Assembly: GCF_901538265.1 (NCBI RefSeq)
Contig: NZ_LR593886.1
Span: forward strand, 5,849,738-5,913,737
Source of the DNA: Gemmata massiliana
GTDB lineage: Bacteria > Planctomycetota > Planctomycetia > Gemmatales > Gemmataceae
Reading direction: 5' to 3'
Length of the DNA: 64,000 nucleotides
In this document: positions 42,454 through 51,026 of the stretch, piece by piece
Layout: each line of letters begins with the position of its first letter
How positions within the stretch are numbered: the first letter of the stretch is position 1
Position numbers and translations under genes: made by a program
Notes under the pieces: generated by a model
Told to the model about the DNA's origin: nothing
The model's input: the letters and a program-made list of their open reading frames with translations, nothing else
Databases searched by the model: none

Positions 42454-43521
42454 TTACCGCACGAGTGACTGGCGCCATTCCTGGTTGAGTTCCTCGACCG
42501 TTTTGCCGGTCAAGGTTTTCCACGCCTCCACGCTGTACTTCCCCTCACGCATCAGCGCGTTCAACTTCGTGACCAGTTGCGAATCGTACTTGCCCGCGAC
42601 GAACGCCAGGAACGCGGCCGAGGTCCGGTAGCTCGCATCGAACTTGGCCCGCTCGGGGTTCAGGCGCCCGGCCGTGCCCGGCTCGAACTTCCAGAACCGC
42701 ACGTAGTCCGCGATCCCCTCGACCAACCACCCCGGCAGCCCGCGCGCCCGGTAGTTCTGCACGCAGTGGGCGGTTTCGTGGACCATCGCCCCGACGTCTT
42801 CCGGGTGAGACTTGAAGTACTTCACCGAGCCGGTGATCCGCCCGCCACCGGCCTCGGCCACGCCGTTGTAGCTCGCCCGGAACGTCATGCGAATCTGCGC
42901 CGGCGGACGGAATCCTTCGCTCGCCAACAGGTCACAGATCATCGGATACTGGCGCTCACAAACCCGAACCACCTTTTCGGCCCACTCGCGCATTTCTGGT
43001 GCGTCGGTCACATCCAATGTGAACTCGACCGGGTACCGGAACGTGACGACGCGCGGGTCCGTGTTGATCGTGAATTCACGAACCACGAGCGGCGCCTTCA
43101 GGTCCGCGGTCGGCCGAACGCGAACCGCTTTGACCGACCGGCCCACATCTGCAGTGACCTTCCCCTTCTCGAAAGTGGCAGCAGACTCGAACGCGGCCCC
43201 GTCGGCCGACACTTCCAGTACCCCGTCGGTGAGTACGTCGTCGCCGTTCGGTCGCCCGGTCACAACGGCGACCGATTTCAGAGTAACGGGCCGGTCGAAT
43301 GTCAGCGTGAGGTGATCGGTTTTGGTCGGGTTGCGATCAGACGCGAAGTACGTTGCGGGATCAGCATCGAACGCGAACTGGCGGATTCGCCCGCCCGCGG
43401 TGGTGAGCGAGGATTCAATCGCGGCTTGTACCACCGGGCGCGGCGCGGGCGCCGGAGTTGGTGCGGCGAAAGTCGGCAGTGCCAACAGGAAAGTCGCAGA
43501 AACAGAAAGCAGCGTGCGCAT
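42454..43521 (-). CDS. Basic secretory protein (BSP) family metallopeptidase-like protein
   Basis: A 355-residue exported protein: signal peptide (residues 1-20), an F5/8-type-C/discoidin-like beta-sandwich (about 35-155), then a peptidase-like domain. The zinc-binding HExxH is H248-E249-T-A-H252 (VHETAHCVQNY), followed by GWLVEGIADYVRFW (Glu268), the pattern of the plant basic secretory protein family (PF04450). Preceding strand MTFRASYNGVAEAGGGRITGSVKYF fits that family. It probably cleaves or binds extracellular peptide or polysaccharide-linked substrates. The end KTVEELNQEWRQSL is the family C-terminal helix. The lone gene lies downstream of the AT-rich gap. Confidence 0.85.
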   Translation of the reverse strand: MRTLLSVSATFLLALPTFAAPTPAPAPRPVVQAAIESSLTTAGGRIRQFAFDADPATYFASDRNPTKTDHLTLTFDRPVTLKSVAVVTGRPNGDDVLTDGVLEVSADGAAFESAATFEKGKVTADVGRSVKAVRVRPTADLKAPLVVREFTINTDPRVVTFRYPVEFTLDVTDAPEMREWAEKVVRVCERQYPMICDLLASEGFRPPAQIRMTFRASYNGVAEAGGGRITGSVKYFKSHPEDVGAMVHETAHCVQNYRARGLPGWLVEGIADYVRFWKFEPGTAGRLNPERAKFDASYRTSAAFLAFVAGKYDSQLVTKLNALMREGKYSVEAWKTLTGKTVEELNQEWRQSLVR

Positions 43522-44066
43522 TCAGAACCTCGGGGCGAGGGTACTTCCCTCGTTTTTAGCCGGTTTGCGATCATTGAAAACTGGTGAGTCGCGCCTTCCC
43601 ATCACTCTCTCACCAATCACAAACACCCGGCTTGGCTTTGAAATAGCAAGCCGCATTCTTGTTCGTGGAACTCCACGTACTTGCGCAGTTGAAAGCTGCG
43701 AACTGGAACGCGACCGATGCGCGAAATAAACATGCCGTCGAAAAATATAGCAATCGATTGACTAACTCACGCTAGATGCCGCGACAACTAGCAGTAGCGA
43801 TTTTGGATGCGAGAATTGCGAGCAATCGGAGCACGACGTTTCGCGAGTACGAAAAAATATCGATACCCGAAAACCAATTACCATAGGCACTTACAATGAT
43901 TTTTCCGGATCGCGTAAGATATCGGCGCGGGGGCTGCATTTACTGTCGTTCGTTACGAGCCGGTTCGTCGTGGAGAGCGAGGGGAGAGGCGTTCTATACG
44001 ACCGGATCGGTCTCAAAAACGAAATCGTCGAATCGGCCTGCATTCAGGTGGTTCCACGAAAAAACA

Positions 44067-44115
44067 CCACCCGGATTTTGTGACAGTAGGGAGAGACTGT
44101 CACAAGTCCGGGTGG
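44067..44115. repeat. Long imperfect inverted repeat (21/20 bp arms)
   Basis: The left arm at 44067-44087 (CCACCCGGATTTTGTGACAGT with one extra base) pairs with the right arm at 44096-44115 across an eight-base loop; only one mismatch and a one-base bulge interrupt it. It is followed by GTAATTTTAC, itself a small palindrome. There is no T tract. It may be a transposon-derived miniature repeat end pair, a terminator, or part of a structured RNA. Confidence 0.6.
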
Positions 44116-44367
44116 CGTAATTTTACGGTCCGGTGAGAGAGTTCCCGGGCCGTTCTGTTCCCGATTCCACGCTCGTGTTAAAGAGGGGTCATCGAGTTAG
44201 TGGCGCTAGTTTCCCCTGCCCGTTAACCCCTGTCAATACCCTTCGCGCGAATTCGCACAAATTTCGTCCAAGAACAACAACACCGCGCTACCTGCGTGCC
44301 CCTCTTCATTTGGAAGCTCCAATAGCACCCGCTGACAATTCCGCTCACTGTGGTCAGACAAATGGTC

Positions 44368-44373
44368 TATAAT
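44368..44373 (+). promoter_or_regulatory. Candidate -10 element of the PAS gene
   Basis: A perfect TATAAT lies about 32 bases upstream of the PAS start codon, in a locally AT-rich stretch. No good -35 box is found 17 bases upstream, so it is tentative. Confidence 0.35.
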
Positions 44374-44404
44374 CTATTCTTCAGCCACCATCCGGACCTC
44401 TCCC

Positions 44405-45190
44405 ATGACTGAGCCCTATCACTACCGCCAAGCGATCGACGCACTGCCTCAATTGGTCTGGGTTGCCAGTCCGGACGGGACACTGGAGTACCTCAACCGC
44501 CGGTGCGCGGAATACTCAGGTCTTCCGATTGATGACCTCCTCGGGTGGGATTGGGGGTGGGTAGTTCACCCGTCCGATCTCCCGGAAACGCTCGAAACGT
44601 GGACGGCCGCCGTTCGCGCCGGCACCCCGCACCAGATCGAGCACCGGCTCCGGCGGCACGACGGCGAGTACCGGTGGTTCCTGATTCGTGCCGAGCCCGT
44701 GCGCGACTTCGACGGGCGCGTCGTCCGGTGGTTCGGCACCTGCACGGATATCGATGAATGGAAGCGCACGACGGAACAGTTCCGGAACACCCGGCAGTTG
44801 TTCCGAGGCCTGGTGGAGCGCAACTCGGACGGCGAAGTTCTTGTTGGGGCCGACGGCACCGTGCGGTACGCGAACCCGGCCACCGCGCGCCTGATCGGGC
44901 TTACGGCCGACGAACTTTCGGGCACGGATTTGTGGGGATCGGTTCACCCGGACGACCGAAAAGACGTGAGCACCTGGCTGGAACGGGTTCTGGCCACGCC
45001 CGGCGAGCGCCTCTCGATCAATACTCGCTTTCTTCTTCGAGACGGGAGTTCCACTCGAATCGAGGTTCTCGCCACTAACTTGCTCCCCGACCCCGACGTG
45101 CGAGCGCTTGCGGTCCAACTCCGGCCGATCGAAACTCCGGTACCGAACAGTCCCCCCGCACACGACCAGTCGCGCGCGTCCTGCTCATAA
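44405..45190 (+). CDS. Tandem PAS-domain protein without output domain
   Basis: A 261-residue soluble protein. PAS 1 covers about residues 5-115, with LPQLVWVASPDGTLEYLNRRCAEYSGL and a PAC motif GEYRWFLIRAEPVRDFDGRVVRWFGTCTDIDEWK. PAS 2 covers about 125-245, with LVERNSDGEVLVGADGTVRYANPATARLIG and RDGSSTRIEVLATNL. PAS domains sense light, redox or small ligands. No kinase, GGDEF or other output is attached, so it must act through a partner, or was cut from a histidine kinase. No histidine kinase gene lies near. It is about 160 bases upstream of the ergothioneine operon, but no function link is evident. Confidence 0.85.
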   Translation: MTEPYHYRQAIDALPQLVWVASPDGTLEYLNRRCAEYSGLPIDDLLGWDWGWVVHPSDLPETLETWTAAVRAGTPHQIEHRLRRHDGEYRWFLIRAEPVRDFDGRVVRWFGTCTDIDEWKRTTEQFRNTRQLFRGLVERNSDGEVLVGADGTVRYANPATARLIGLTADELSGTDLWGSVHPDDRKDVSTWLERVLATPGERLSINTRFLLRDGSSTRIEVLATNLLPDPDVRALAVQLRPIETPVPNSPPAHDQSRASCS

Positions 45191-45353
45191 ATAAGTCGTG
45201 CGAGTGACTTTCTACGAGCCCCACTCGTGCGATCGCGTTCACTTCTCGCCTCCTGTCGAGTAAGAGTTTTGCTCCGGCGCGTATATTGCTTCTCAGGGCG
45301 AATCGCTCCCGGCCGACTGAGCCGATTCGGAAGTCACGTTCCCTGGGGGGCGG

Positions 45354-46607
45354 ATGCACCAGTTCGCACCGACCGACCGGCACGCACTCGCAACTCGCTA
45401 TCGGGGCGTTCGCGCAGTGACCGAGAAGCTGTGTGCGCGGTTGGAGCCGGAAGACTACCAGCTCCAGTCGATGCCCGATTGCAGCCCACCCAAGTGGCAC
45501 CTAGCGCACACGGCGTGGTTCTTTGAGACGTTCGTTCTCGCCCCACACGTACCCAATTACCGCCCGTATCACCCGCTGTTCGGCTATCTATTTAACTCCT
45601 ACTACGACGCGGTCGGTGACCGGTGGCCGCGCCCCGCACGCGGACAGCTCTCGCGCCCCACCGTCGCCGAAGTGTATGCCTACCGCCACGCGGTCGACGG
45701 GTACGTGCTAGCACTCATCGAATCGGCCGGGGACCGTACCCTCACCGCGATCGCTCCGGTGATGGAACTCGGGGCGAATCACGAAGAGCAGCACCAAGAA
45801 CTTCTGCTCACCGATTTAAAACAGGCCTTCGGGCTGAACCCGCTGCGCCCGGCCTATGCCCCGCCCGATGTGCTCCCGAAGGGGATCGCGTGCGCGCTCG
45901 AATGGGAATCGCACTTACCGGGCGTGCGCCAGATCGGTCACACGCGGAACACGTTCGCGTTCGACAACGAGGGTCCGGCTCACAACGTGTTCGTGTCCGG
46001 GTTCGAGATCGCGTCTCGGCCGGTTAATAACGGCGAGTTCTTGGAGTTCCTGGAAGACGGTGGATACGACCGCCCGGAGTGGTGGCTCTCCGACGGCTGG
46101 TCCGCGCGCCAAAAGAACGGCTGGACCGCACCACTTTACTGGCACCACGAAAGGGACACGTGGGAGCAGTTCACCCTTCGCGGCTCCCGACCACTCGATC
46201 CCAACGAACCGGTGTGCCACGTCAGTTTCTACGAGGCGGATGCGTTCGCGCGCTGGGCGGACGCACGGATACCCACGGAAGCTGAATGGGAAGTCGCAGC
46301 GAGTTCGCGTGAAGTACGCGGCACCTTTCTCGACTCGGACTACTTACACCCCGTGAGCGACCGCGCGATGTACGGCGGCGTGTGGGTGTGGACCGCTAGC
46401 CCGTATGTCGCGTACCCAGGGTACCGCCCGGCGACCGGTGCGCTGGGCGAGTACAACGGCAAGTTCATGTGCAACCAGATGGTGCTCCGCGGTGGGTCGT
46501 GCGTCACGCCCGCGGGTCACGTTCGATCGACGTACCGCAATTTTTTTCCGCCCGACGCCCGTTGGCAGTTCTCCGGCCTCCGACTCGCGAAGGACTCTCT
46601 CACATGA
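45354..46607 (+). CDS. egtB: Ergothioneine biosynthesis sulfoxide synthase
   Basis: A 417-residue protein. EgtB is a non-heme iron enzyme that joins a sulfur donor (gamma-glutamylcysteine or cysteine) to the C2 of hercynine with oxygen. The N-terminal DinB-like domain provides the iron ligands; here His52 (HLAHTAW) and His143/His147 (HEEQHQE) fit the three-histidine facial triad. The C-terminal formylglycine-generating-enzyme-like domain (about residues 200-415) reads HNVFVSGFEIASRPVNNGEFLEFL, PTEAEWEVAA and VLRGGSCVTP. Length and domain order match the family. It starts at ATG 45354 behind a G-rich site. The last four bases overlap egtD (ATGA), so the two are translated together. Confidence 0.93.
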   Translation: MHQFAPTDRHALATRYRGVRAVTEKLCARLEPEDYQLQSMPDCSPPKWHLAHTAWFFETFVLAPHVPNYRPYHPLFGYLFNSYYDAVGDRWPRPARGQLSRPTVAEVYAYRHAVDGYVLALIESAGDRTLTAIAPVMELGANHEEQHQELLLTDLKQAFGLNPLRPAYAPPDVLPKGIACALEWESHLPGVRQIGHTRNTFAFDNEGPAHNVFVSGFEIASRPVNNGEFLEFLEDGGYDRPEWWLSDGWSARQKNGWTAPLYWHHERDTWEQFTLRGSRPLDPNEPVCHVSFYEADAFARWADARIPTEAEWEVAASSREVRGTFLDSDYLHPVSDRAMYGGVWVWTASPYVAYPGYRPATGALGEYNGKFMCNQMVLRGGSCVTPAGHVRSTYRNFFPPDARWQFSGLRLAKDSLT

Positions 46608-47551
46608 CGAACGCCCCGTGGCTCGCGTGCCCGAACCGCCGGTTCCGGGCCGATGTTCTCGCCGGCCTGTCCCTTCCCCAGAAGCGGCTGCCGGCCAAAT
46701 ACTTCTACGACGCGGCCGGGTCGCGGTTGTTCGACGAGATTACCGAGCTGGGCGAGTATTACCCGACGCGCACCGAACTCACCATCATGACCGCGCACGC
46801 ACGCGAGATGGCCGCACGGTGCGGACCGCGGTGCCTTTTGATCGAACTCGGCGCGGGCAGCCTGACCAAAGTGCGATTGCTCCTCGACCGGCTCGACCAA
46901 CCGGCTGCTTATGCCCCCGTTGATGTGTCCGGTGAGCACCTGCGTGCGGCCGCCACCGCGCTCGCGGTCGACTACCCCGCACTCGACATCACTCCGGTCG
47001 TTGCGGATTTCACCACGTCTTTCGAGCTGCCATCAGTGCCGGCCGACCGGCGCGTGGTGTACTTCCCGGGTTCGACCATCGGTAACTTTGACCCACACGA
47101 AGCCGATGCCCTGCTCCGCCGCGTGGCGAGAATCGTTGGCCCGGGCGGAGGGCTGCTCCTCGGGGTCGATTTGCGAAAAGACATTACCGTTCTGGAACGG
47201 GCGTACAACGACGCGGCGGGTGTGACGGCCGCTTTTAATCGCAATCTGTTGGTACGAATCAACCGTGAATTAGGGGCGAATTTCGTTCCCGACACGTTCC
47301 GGCACCTCGCGTTTTACAATCGTGACCAATCACGGATCGAAATGCACCTCGTGAGCACAATCGAGCAGCGCGTGCGCGTCGGGTCGGCGACGTTCGATTT
47401 CCGCGCGGGTGAATCGATTCACACCGAGAATTCGTACAAGTACAGCGTGTCTGAGCTAGCCGCCCGCGTCGCGGCGTGCGGGATGCGGTTGGACGAGACG
47501 TGGACCGACGCGCAGAACTATTTCGCCGTGCTGCACCTGACCGCACAATAA
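46604..47551 (+). CDS. egtD: L-histidine N-alpha-methyltransferase (EgtD)
   Basis: A 315-residue protein from ATG 46604, coupled to egtB. EgtD transfers three methyl groups from SAM to histidine, giving hercynine, the substrate of EgtB. The family marks are all present: LPAKYFYDAAGSRLFDEITELGEYYPTRTE at the N-terminus, the SAM site ELGAGSLTKVRLLLD (about 80-95), YAPVDVSGEHL, YFPGSTIGNFDP and the C-terminal ENSYKYSVSE. The length equals that of known EgtD (about 320). With EgtB this gives the two-gene pathway; a C-S lyase (EgtE) is not seen nearby but may be elsewhere, and an aminotransferase of class V lies at 53474. Confidence 0.94.
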   Translation: MTNAPWLACPNRRFRADVLAGLSLPQKRLPAKYFYDAAGSRLFDEITELGEYYPTRTELTIMTAHAREMAARCGPRCLLIELGAGSLTKVRLLLDRLDQPAAYAPVDVSGEHLRAAATALAVDYPALDITPVVADFTTSFELPSVPADRRVVYFPGSTIGNFDPHEADALLRRVARIVGPGGGLLLGVDLRKDITVLERAYNDAAGVTAAFNRNLLVRINRELGANFVPDTFRHLAFYNRDQSRIEMHLVSTIEQRVRVGSATFDFRAGESIHTENSYKYSVSELAARVAACGMRLDETWTDAQNYFAVLHLTAQ

Positions 47552-47580
47552 CACGCGCCCACAATCCCGGAGTCGGCACC

Positions 47581-47862
47581 ATGAAGGCGATGTGGAACGG
47601 AACTGTACTGGCCGAATCGGACCAAACCGTTGTGGTCGAAGGGAACCACTACTTCCCGCCGGACGCGATCCGCAAGGAGTACTTCGAGTCGAGTGTCACG
47701 CATACCGCGTGCTCCTGGAAGGGGACCGCGAGCTATTACACCGTTGTGGCCAACGGTCAGCGAAACCCGGACGCCGCGTGGTACTACCCGGAGCCGAAGG
47801 ACGCGGCGAAGAACATTGCCGGTTACATCGCGTTCTGGAAGGGCGTAACGGTGACCGCCTGA
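47581..47862 (+). CDS. DUF427 domain protein
   Basis: A 93-residue protein from ATG 47581 with GGAG at good spacing, 29 bases after egtD. The sequence MKAMWNGTVLAESDQTVVVEGNHYFPPDAI, then FESSVTHTACSWKGTASYYTVVANGQ and AAWYYPEPKDAAKNIAGYIAFW, is the compact DUF427 fold, a single small beta-roll with conserved Trp-Lys-Gly and Tyr-Pro-Glu motifs. The function is unknown. It overlaps the ATPase gene start by one base (TGATG), so it belongs to the egt operon and may take part in ergothioneine handling. Confidence 0.9.
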   Translation: MKAMWNGTVLAESDQTVVVEGNHYFPPDAIRKEYFESSVTHTACSWKGTASYYTVVANGQRNPDAAWYYPEPKDAAKNIAGYIAFWKGVTVTA

Positions 47863-48599
47863 TGTTCGCGCTGAACGACGTCTCAAAAGTGTTCGCCGGG
47901 CGTTCTGCTCTGGGGCCGCTCTCACTAACCGTACCCGCCGGGCAAACGACCGTGCTCATCGGCCCCAGCGGGTGCGGGAAATCCACTCTGCTGCGGCTCC
48001 TGATCGGACTTTTCGCACCGGACACGGGCGCGGTCTATTTCGACGGTGAGCGCGTCACACCGGTTACGTCGCGTGCGATCCGCCTGCGGGTCGGGTACGT
48101 CATTCAAGACGGCGGATTGTTTCCGCACCTGACCGCGCGCGGGAACGTCACGTTGACGGCTCGGCACCTGGGCCGACCGCAAGATACAATCGAAGCCCGC
48201 GTAAACGAACTCGCCGAACTCACTCGGTTCCCGCTCGACGGCCTGGACCGTTACCCGCACCAGCTCTCGGGTGGCCAGCGCCAGCGCGTCGGGCTGATGC
48301 GCGCGCTGATGCTGAACCCGGACGCGCTCTTGCTCGATGAACCCCTGGGCGCCCTCGATCCGCTCGTTCGTGCCGAACTCCAAACGGAGCTGCGAGACAT
48401 CTTCCGCGCGCTCGCCAAAACCGTGGTCATGGTGACTCACGACCTGGGCGAAGCGACGTTCTTTGCGGACCGCGTCGTGCTCTTGCGCGACGGGCGGATC
48501 GTTCAGGATGGCAGTCCCGCGGACTTGTGGCACCGCGCCGCGGACCCGTTCGTTACCCGGTTCGTGCAGGTCCAGCGCGGGCCGGAGGTGCCCGCGTGA
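47862..48599 (+). CDS. OpuC-like ABC transporter ATP-binding protein (EgtV-like by context)
   Basis: A 245-residue ATPase from ATG 47862. Walker A GPSGCGKST, Q loop VIQDGGLFPHLT, signature LSGGQRQR, Walker B ALLLDEPLGALD and H loop VMVTHDLGEA are all intact. The QDGGLFPHLT sequence is characteristic of the glycine-betaine/carnitine/choline OpuC/OpuB group. It lies inside the egt operon and overlaps the fused binding-protein/permease gene by four bases, so it should energise that protein. By context it is a candidate homologue of EgtV, the ATPase of the ergothioneine importer EgtUV; a compatible-solute role is the main alternative. No CBS domain is attached. Confidence 0.9.
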   Translation: MFALNDVSKVFAGRSALGPLSLTVPAGQTTVLIGPSGCGKSTLLRLLIGLFAPDTGAVYFDGERVTPVTSRAIRLRVGYVIQDGGLFPHLTARGNVTLTARHLGRPQDTIEARVNELAELTRFPLDGLDRYPHQLSGGQRQRVGLMRALMLNPDALLLDEPLGALDPLVRAELQTELRDIFRALAKTVVMVTHDLGEATFFADRVVLLRDGRIVQDGSPADLWHRAADPFVTRFVQVQRGPEVPA

Positions 48600-50104
48600 A
48601 GTGCCCGAAAGCCCTCTCTCCGGCACTCGTGTGTGCGGCACTCGCGGCCGTCATCGCTCTCGTACCGGGGTGCGCGCGGTCGACCCACAAACCGGTCGTA
48701 ATCGGCGCGAAGAAATTCACGGAATCGATCATCCTCGCAGAAATGGGGGCACAACTCGCGCGTCACGCCGGTTCCCCAGCGCGCCGCGACGACCTCGGGG
48801 CCACGCCCGCGCTGTGGCTCGCGCTCAAACAAGGGGACATCGACGCCTACGTCGAGTACACCGGCACCATCACGCGACAGATCCTGCAAGACGACCCGCC
48901 CGATCTCGCCACGGCACTCGCCGCACACGGGATTCGCATCAGCCGCGCGCTCGGGTTCCGAAACAACTACGCACTCGGCATGCGGAAAGACGTGGCCGCC
49001 GCGAAGGGCATCTCGAAGATCTCGGACCTGCGCGCGCATCCGGAATTGAGGGGCAGGTTCATCCCCGAGTTCCTCGACCGCCCAGACGGGTGGCCCGGCG
49101 TCAAACGCCACTACAGTTTGCCACAAACGGACGTGGCCGGCATGAACCACACGCTCGCCTACCGCGCGCTCGTGGAGAAGGCGATTGACGTGACCGAGGT
49201 GTACACCACAGACGGCGAAATCGCCCAGTACGACCTTCTGATACTGGAAGACGACCAGCACTTCTTCCCCGCGTATGAAGCCGTGTGGCTGTACCGCGCG
49301 GACCTCGCCGAGCGTCACCCGGCCGTGGTCGACCAGCTCCGCCGACTCGAGAGGCGCATTTCAGAACCAACGATGCAGCGGATGAACGCGGCAGTACAGG
49401 AGAACAAGCGAGAAGAAGGCGCGGTCGCGAGTGAGTTCCTGAAAACCGAGTTCAATATCGACTCCGATTCTTCGGACGGCACCCGCGCCCAGCGCGTACT
49501 CGTTACCACTTACGAGCACCTCAATCTCGTTGTACCGTCGCTCTTGGCCGCAGTGCTCGTCGCAGTCCCACTCGGCGTTCTCGCCGTGCGCCACCCCATC
49601 CTGGGTAGAGTCGTCCTCGCGACTACAGGGGTACTCCAGACGATCCCCTCGCTGGCACTCCTGTTGTTCATGATCCCGGTCATGATGTGGCTCGTTGGTG
49701 AAGGCACTGGTGCGCCTCCCGCAATCGCAGCACTGTTTCTCTACAGCCTGCTCCCGATCGTCCGCAACACGCACGCGGGACTGATCGGTATTCCGGGGCC
49801 GCTCCGCGAGTCGGCCGAAGCGCTGGGGCTCCCGCCGTTCGCGATTCTGTGGCGCATCGAACTACCGCTGGCTGCTCCGACGATCCTGGCCGGTGTGCGA
49901 ACGGCCGCGGTCATCAACGTTGGAACCGCGACCCTCGGCGGGTTCATCGGGGCCGGTGGGTACGGGCGCCCGATCCTGCGTGGGATCGATAAGTTCGATA
50001 TCCCCCTCATGCTCGAAGGGGCGATCCCCGCCGCACTCCTCGCGATCGCGATCGAAATGCTGTTTGGGGTCATCGAACGAGCGGTGACGCGGCACCGGCA
50101 ATGA
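48596..50104 (+). CDS. Fused OpuC-type substrate-binding and permease protein (EgtU-like by context, domains in reverse order)
   Basis: A 502-residue protein from GTG 48596 (GGAGG upstream), overlapping the ATPase gene. The N-terminus is a lipoprotein-like signal (LAAVIALVPGC). Residues about 35-290 form an OpuAC/OpuC-like binding domain: VVIGAKKFTESIILAEM, DIDAYVEYTGT, GFRNNYALGMRKD and AIDVTEVYTTDGEI. After a linker, residues about 300-500 are the permease, with QTIPSLALLLFMIPVM, SLLPIVRNTHAGLIGIP, LRESAEALGLPPFAILWRIELPLAAPTILAGVRTA (EAA loop) and FIGAGGYG. Together with egtB and egtD the substrate is plausibly ergothioneine or hercynine. In EgtU of Gram-positive bacteria and Helicobacter the permease comes first; here the binding domain does. 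Confidence 0.9.
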   Translation: MKCPKALSPALVCAALAAVIALVPGCARSTHKPVVIGAKKFTESIILAEMGAQLARHAGSPARRDDLGATPALWLALKQGDIDAYVEYTGTITRQILQDDPPDLATALAAHGIRISRALGFRNNYALGMRKDVAAAKGISKISDLRAHPELRGRFIPEFLDRPDGWPGVKRHYSLPQTDVAGMNHTLAYRALVEKAIDVTEVYTTDGEIAQYDLLILEDDQHFFPAYEAVWLYRADLAERHPAVVDQLRRLERRISEPTMQRMNAAVQENKREEGAVASEFLKTEFNIDSDSSDGTRAQRVLVTTYEHLNLVVPSLLAAVLVAVPLGVLAVRHPILGRVVLATTGVLQTIPSLALLLFMIPVMMWLVGEGTGAPPAIAALFLYSLLPIVRNTHAGLIGIPGPLRESAEALGLPPFAILWRIELPLAAPTILAGVRTAAVINVGTATLGGFIGAGGYGRPILRGIDKFDIPLMLEGAIPAALLAIAIEMLFGVIERAVTRHRQ

Positions 50105-50129
50105 GCCGGCACCGCTCCCGATCCTTCCG

Positions 50130-50780
50130 CTATTCTTTGCCGAGCACCAGATCAACGACCCAGCACCCGCGCACGTGTGGACCGGCCGCGTCACGACAGT
50201 GGTCGAGGACGTCGGCGCTGTCGCACCCGGCGTCCTGGAGCGCATCCGCCAGAATCGGCATCGCGCTAAAGTCACGCGATTCGTACATGCCCCGGGCCAA
50301 AGCGAGTACGGTATCGGTGCTCCACTCCGGAGCGCACGCGACCGCGCGGAACGGGTTCCCGAACACCTCGCGCAGCAGGTGAGGTTGGAGGTACTCCGTC
50401 AGAAGCCGCGTTTCGTGCCACGGGTACTCGGTTATCTTCGCCAGGACTTGAGAACCAAAAGTCGTCATAAGGCAGTGCGAGTACACGCTCCGCTTCTCGG
50501 CCGAACCGGATTCCCACCACTCGCGCTGGACCAAGGGTGGGTTTTGGGTCGCGTAAAGTAGCGCGTTCGCGGCGTAGAACTCGTGAACGGGAACCTCTCC
50601 GTCGGCGAAGCGCTCCGAGATTTCGACCGCCCGGCGCATGTCCCCGAGGGGCACGCGGTCCCAGATTGCTCGCGCGCACGCCACCAGAAATAGGCGCCGC
50701 TTCCGCTCGCTCCCGCGCCACCGAATGAACGCCGCCATCTCGCGCAGGTCTTTCCGCGTCAGCCACTCCGCTTCGTTCAT
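50130..50780 (-). CDS. TIGR02996-domain protein, Gemmata type
   Basis: A 216-residue protein from ATG 50780. The start MNEAEWLTRKDLREMAAFI followed by RGSERKRRLFLVACARAIW is the TIGR02996 repeat-companion motif. The C-terminal part RLLTEYLQPHLLREVFGNPFR, then PILADALQDAGCDSADVLDHCR and GPHVRGCWVVDLVLGKE, is highly characteristic of Gemmata. These genes occur in dozens of copies in Gemmataceae genomes; function unknown. A second copy lies at 54785-55480. The frame extends upstream to 50957, but ATG 50780 fits the family start. It converges with the egt operon, 25 bases apart. Confidence 0.85.
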   Translation of the reverse strand: MNEAEWLTRKDLREMAAFIRWRGSERKRRLFLVACARAIWDRVPLGDMRRAVEISERFADGEVPVHEFYAANALLYATQNPPLVQREWWESGSAEKRSVYSHCLMTTFGSQVLAKITEYPWHETRLLTEYLQPHLLREVFGNPFRAVACAPEWSTDTVLALARGMYESRDFSAMPILADALQDAGCDSADVLDHCRDAAGPHVRGCWVVDLVLGKE

Positions 50781-51026
50781 GGGCGCGCCCTCGGGACCCA
50801 GTTCCAGCATGACCGATTCGGCGCGGGGTCGCACTGCGGAAATCGGTGGTGGCTTTGGCAAACGAGTCGCGCGAGTTTCAGATGAGGTTATCAGGACGGA
50901 CCAAATGGGAGCCTCTCGGCGTCGAACTATCCCAATGAATCCGGTCCGTTCTCTCACTCGTGGCGTGCCCGGGCGCGCCGCGATACACTGTGAGAATCGT
51001 CTATTCCTTTAGTCGCGGAGGCCGCT

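Larger units (their letters stand above)
43522..44404. other. AT-rich 883-base intergenic region with a long hairpin
   Basis: No credible protein gene is visible; frames at 43322-43729 and 43896-44120 have poor composition and no ribosome site. Base composition is more AT-rich than the surroundings, particularly 43700-43910. It contains the long hairpin at 44067-44115 and a likely promoter for the PAS gene. A small RNA is possible but cannot be shown. Confidence 0.5.
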
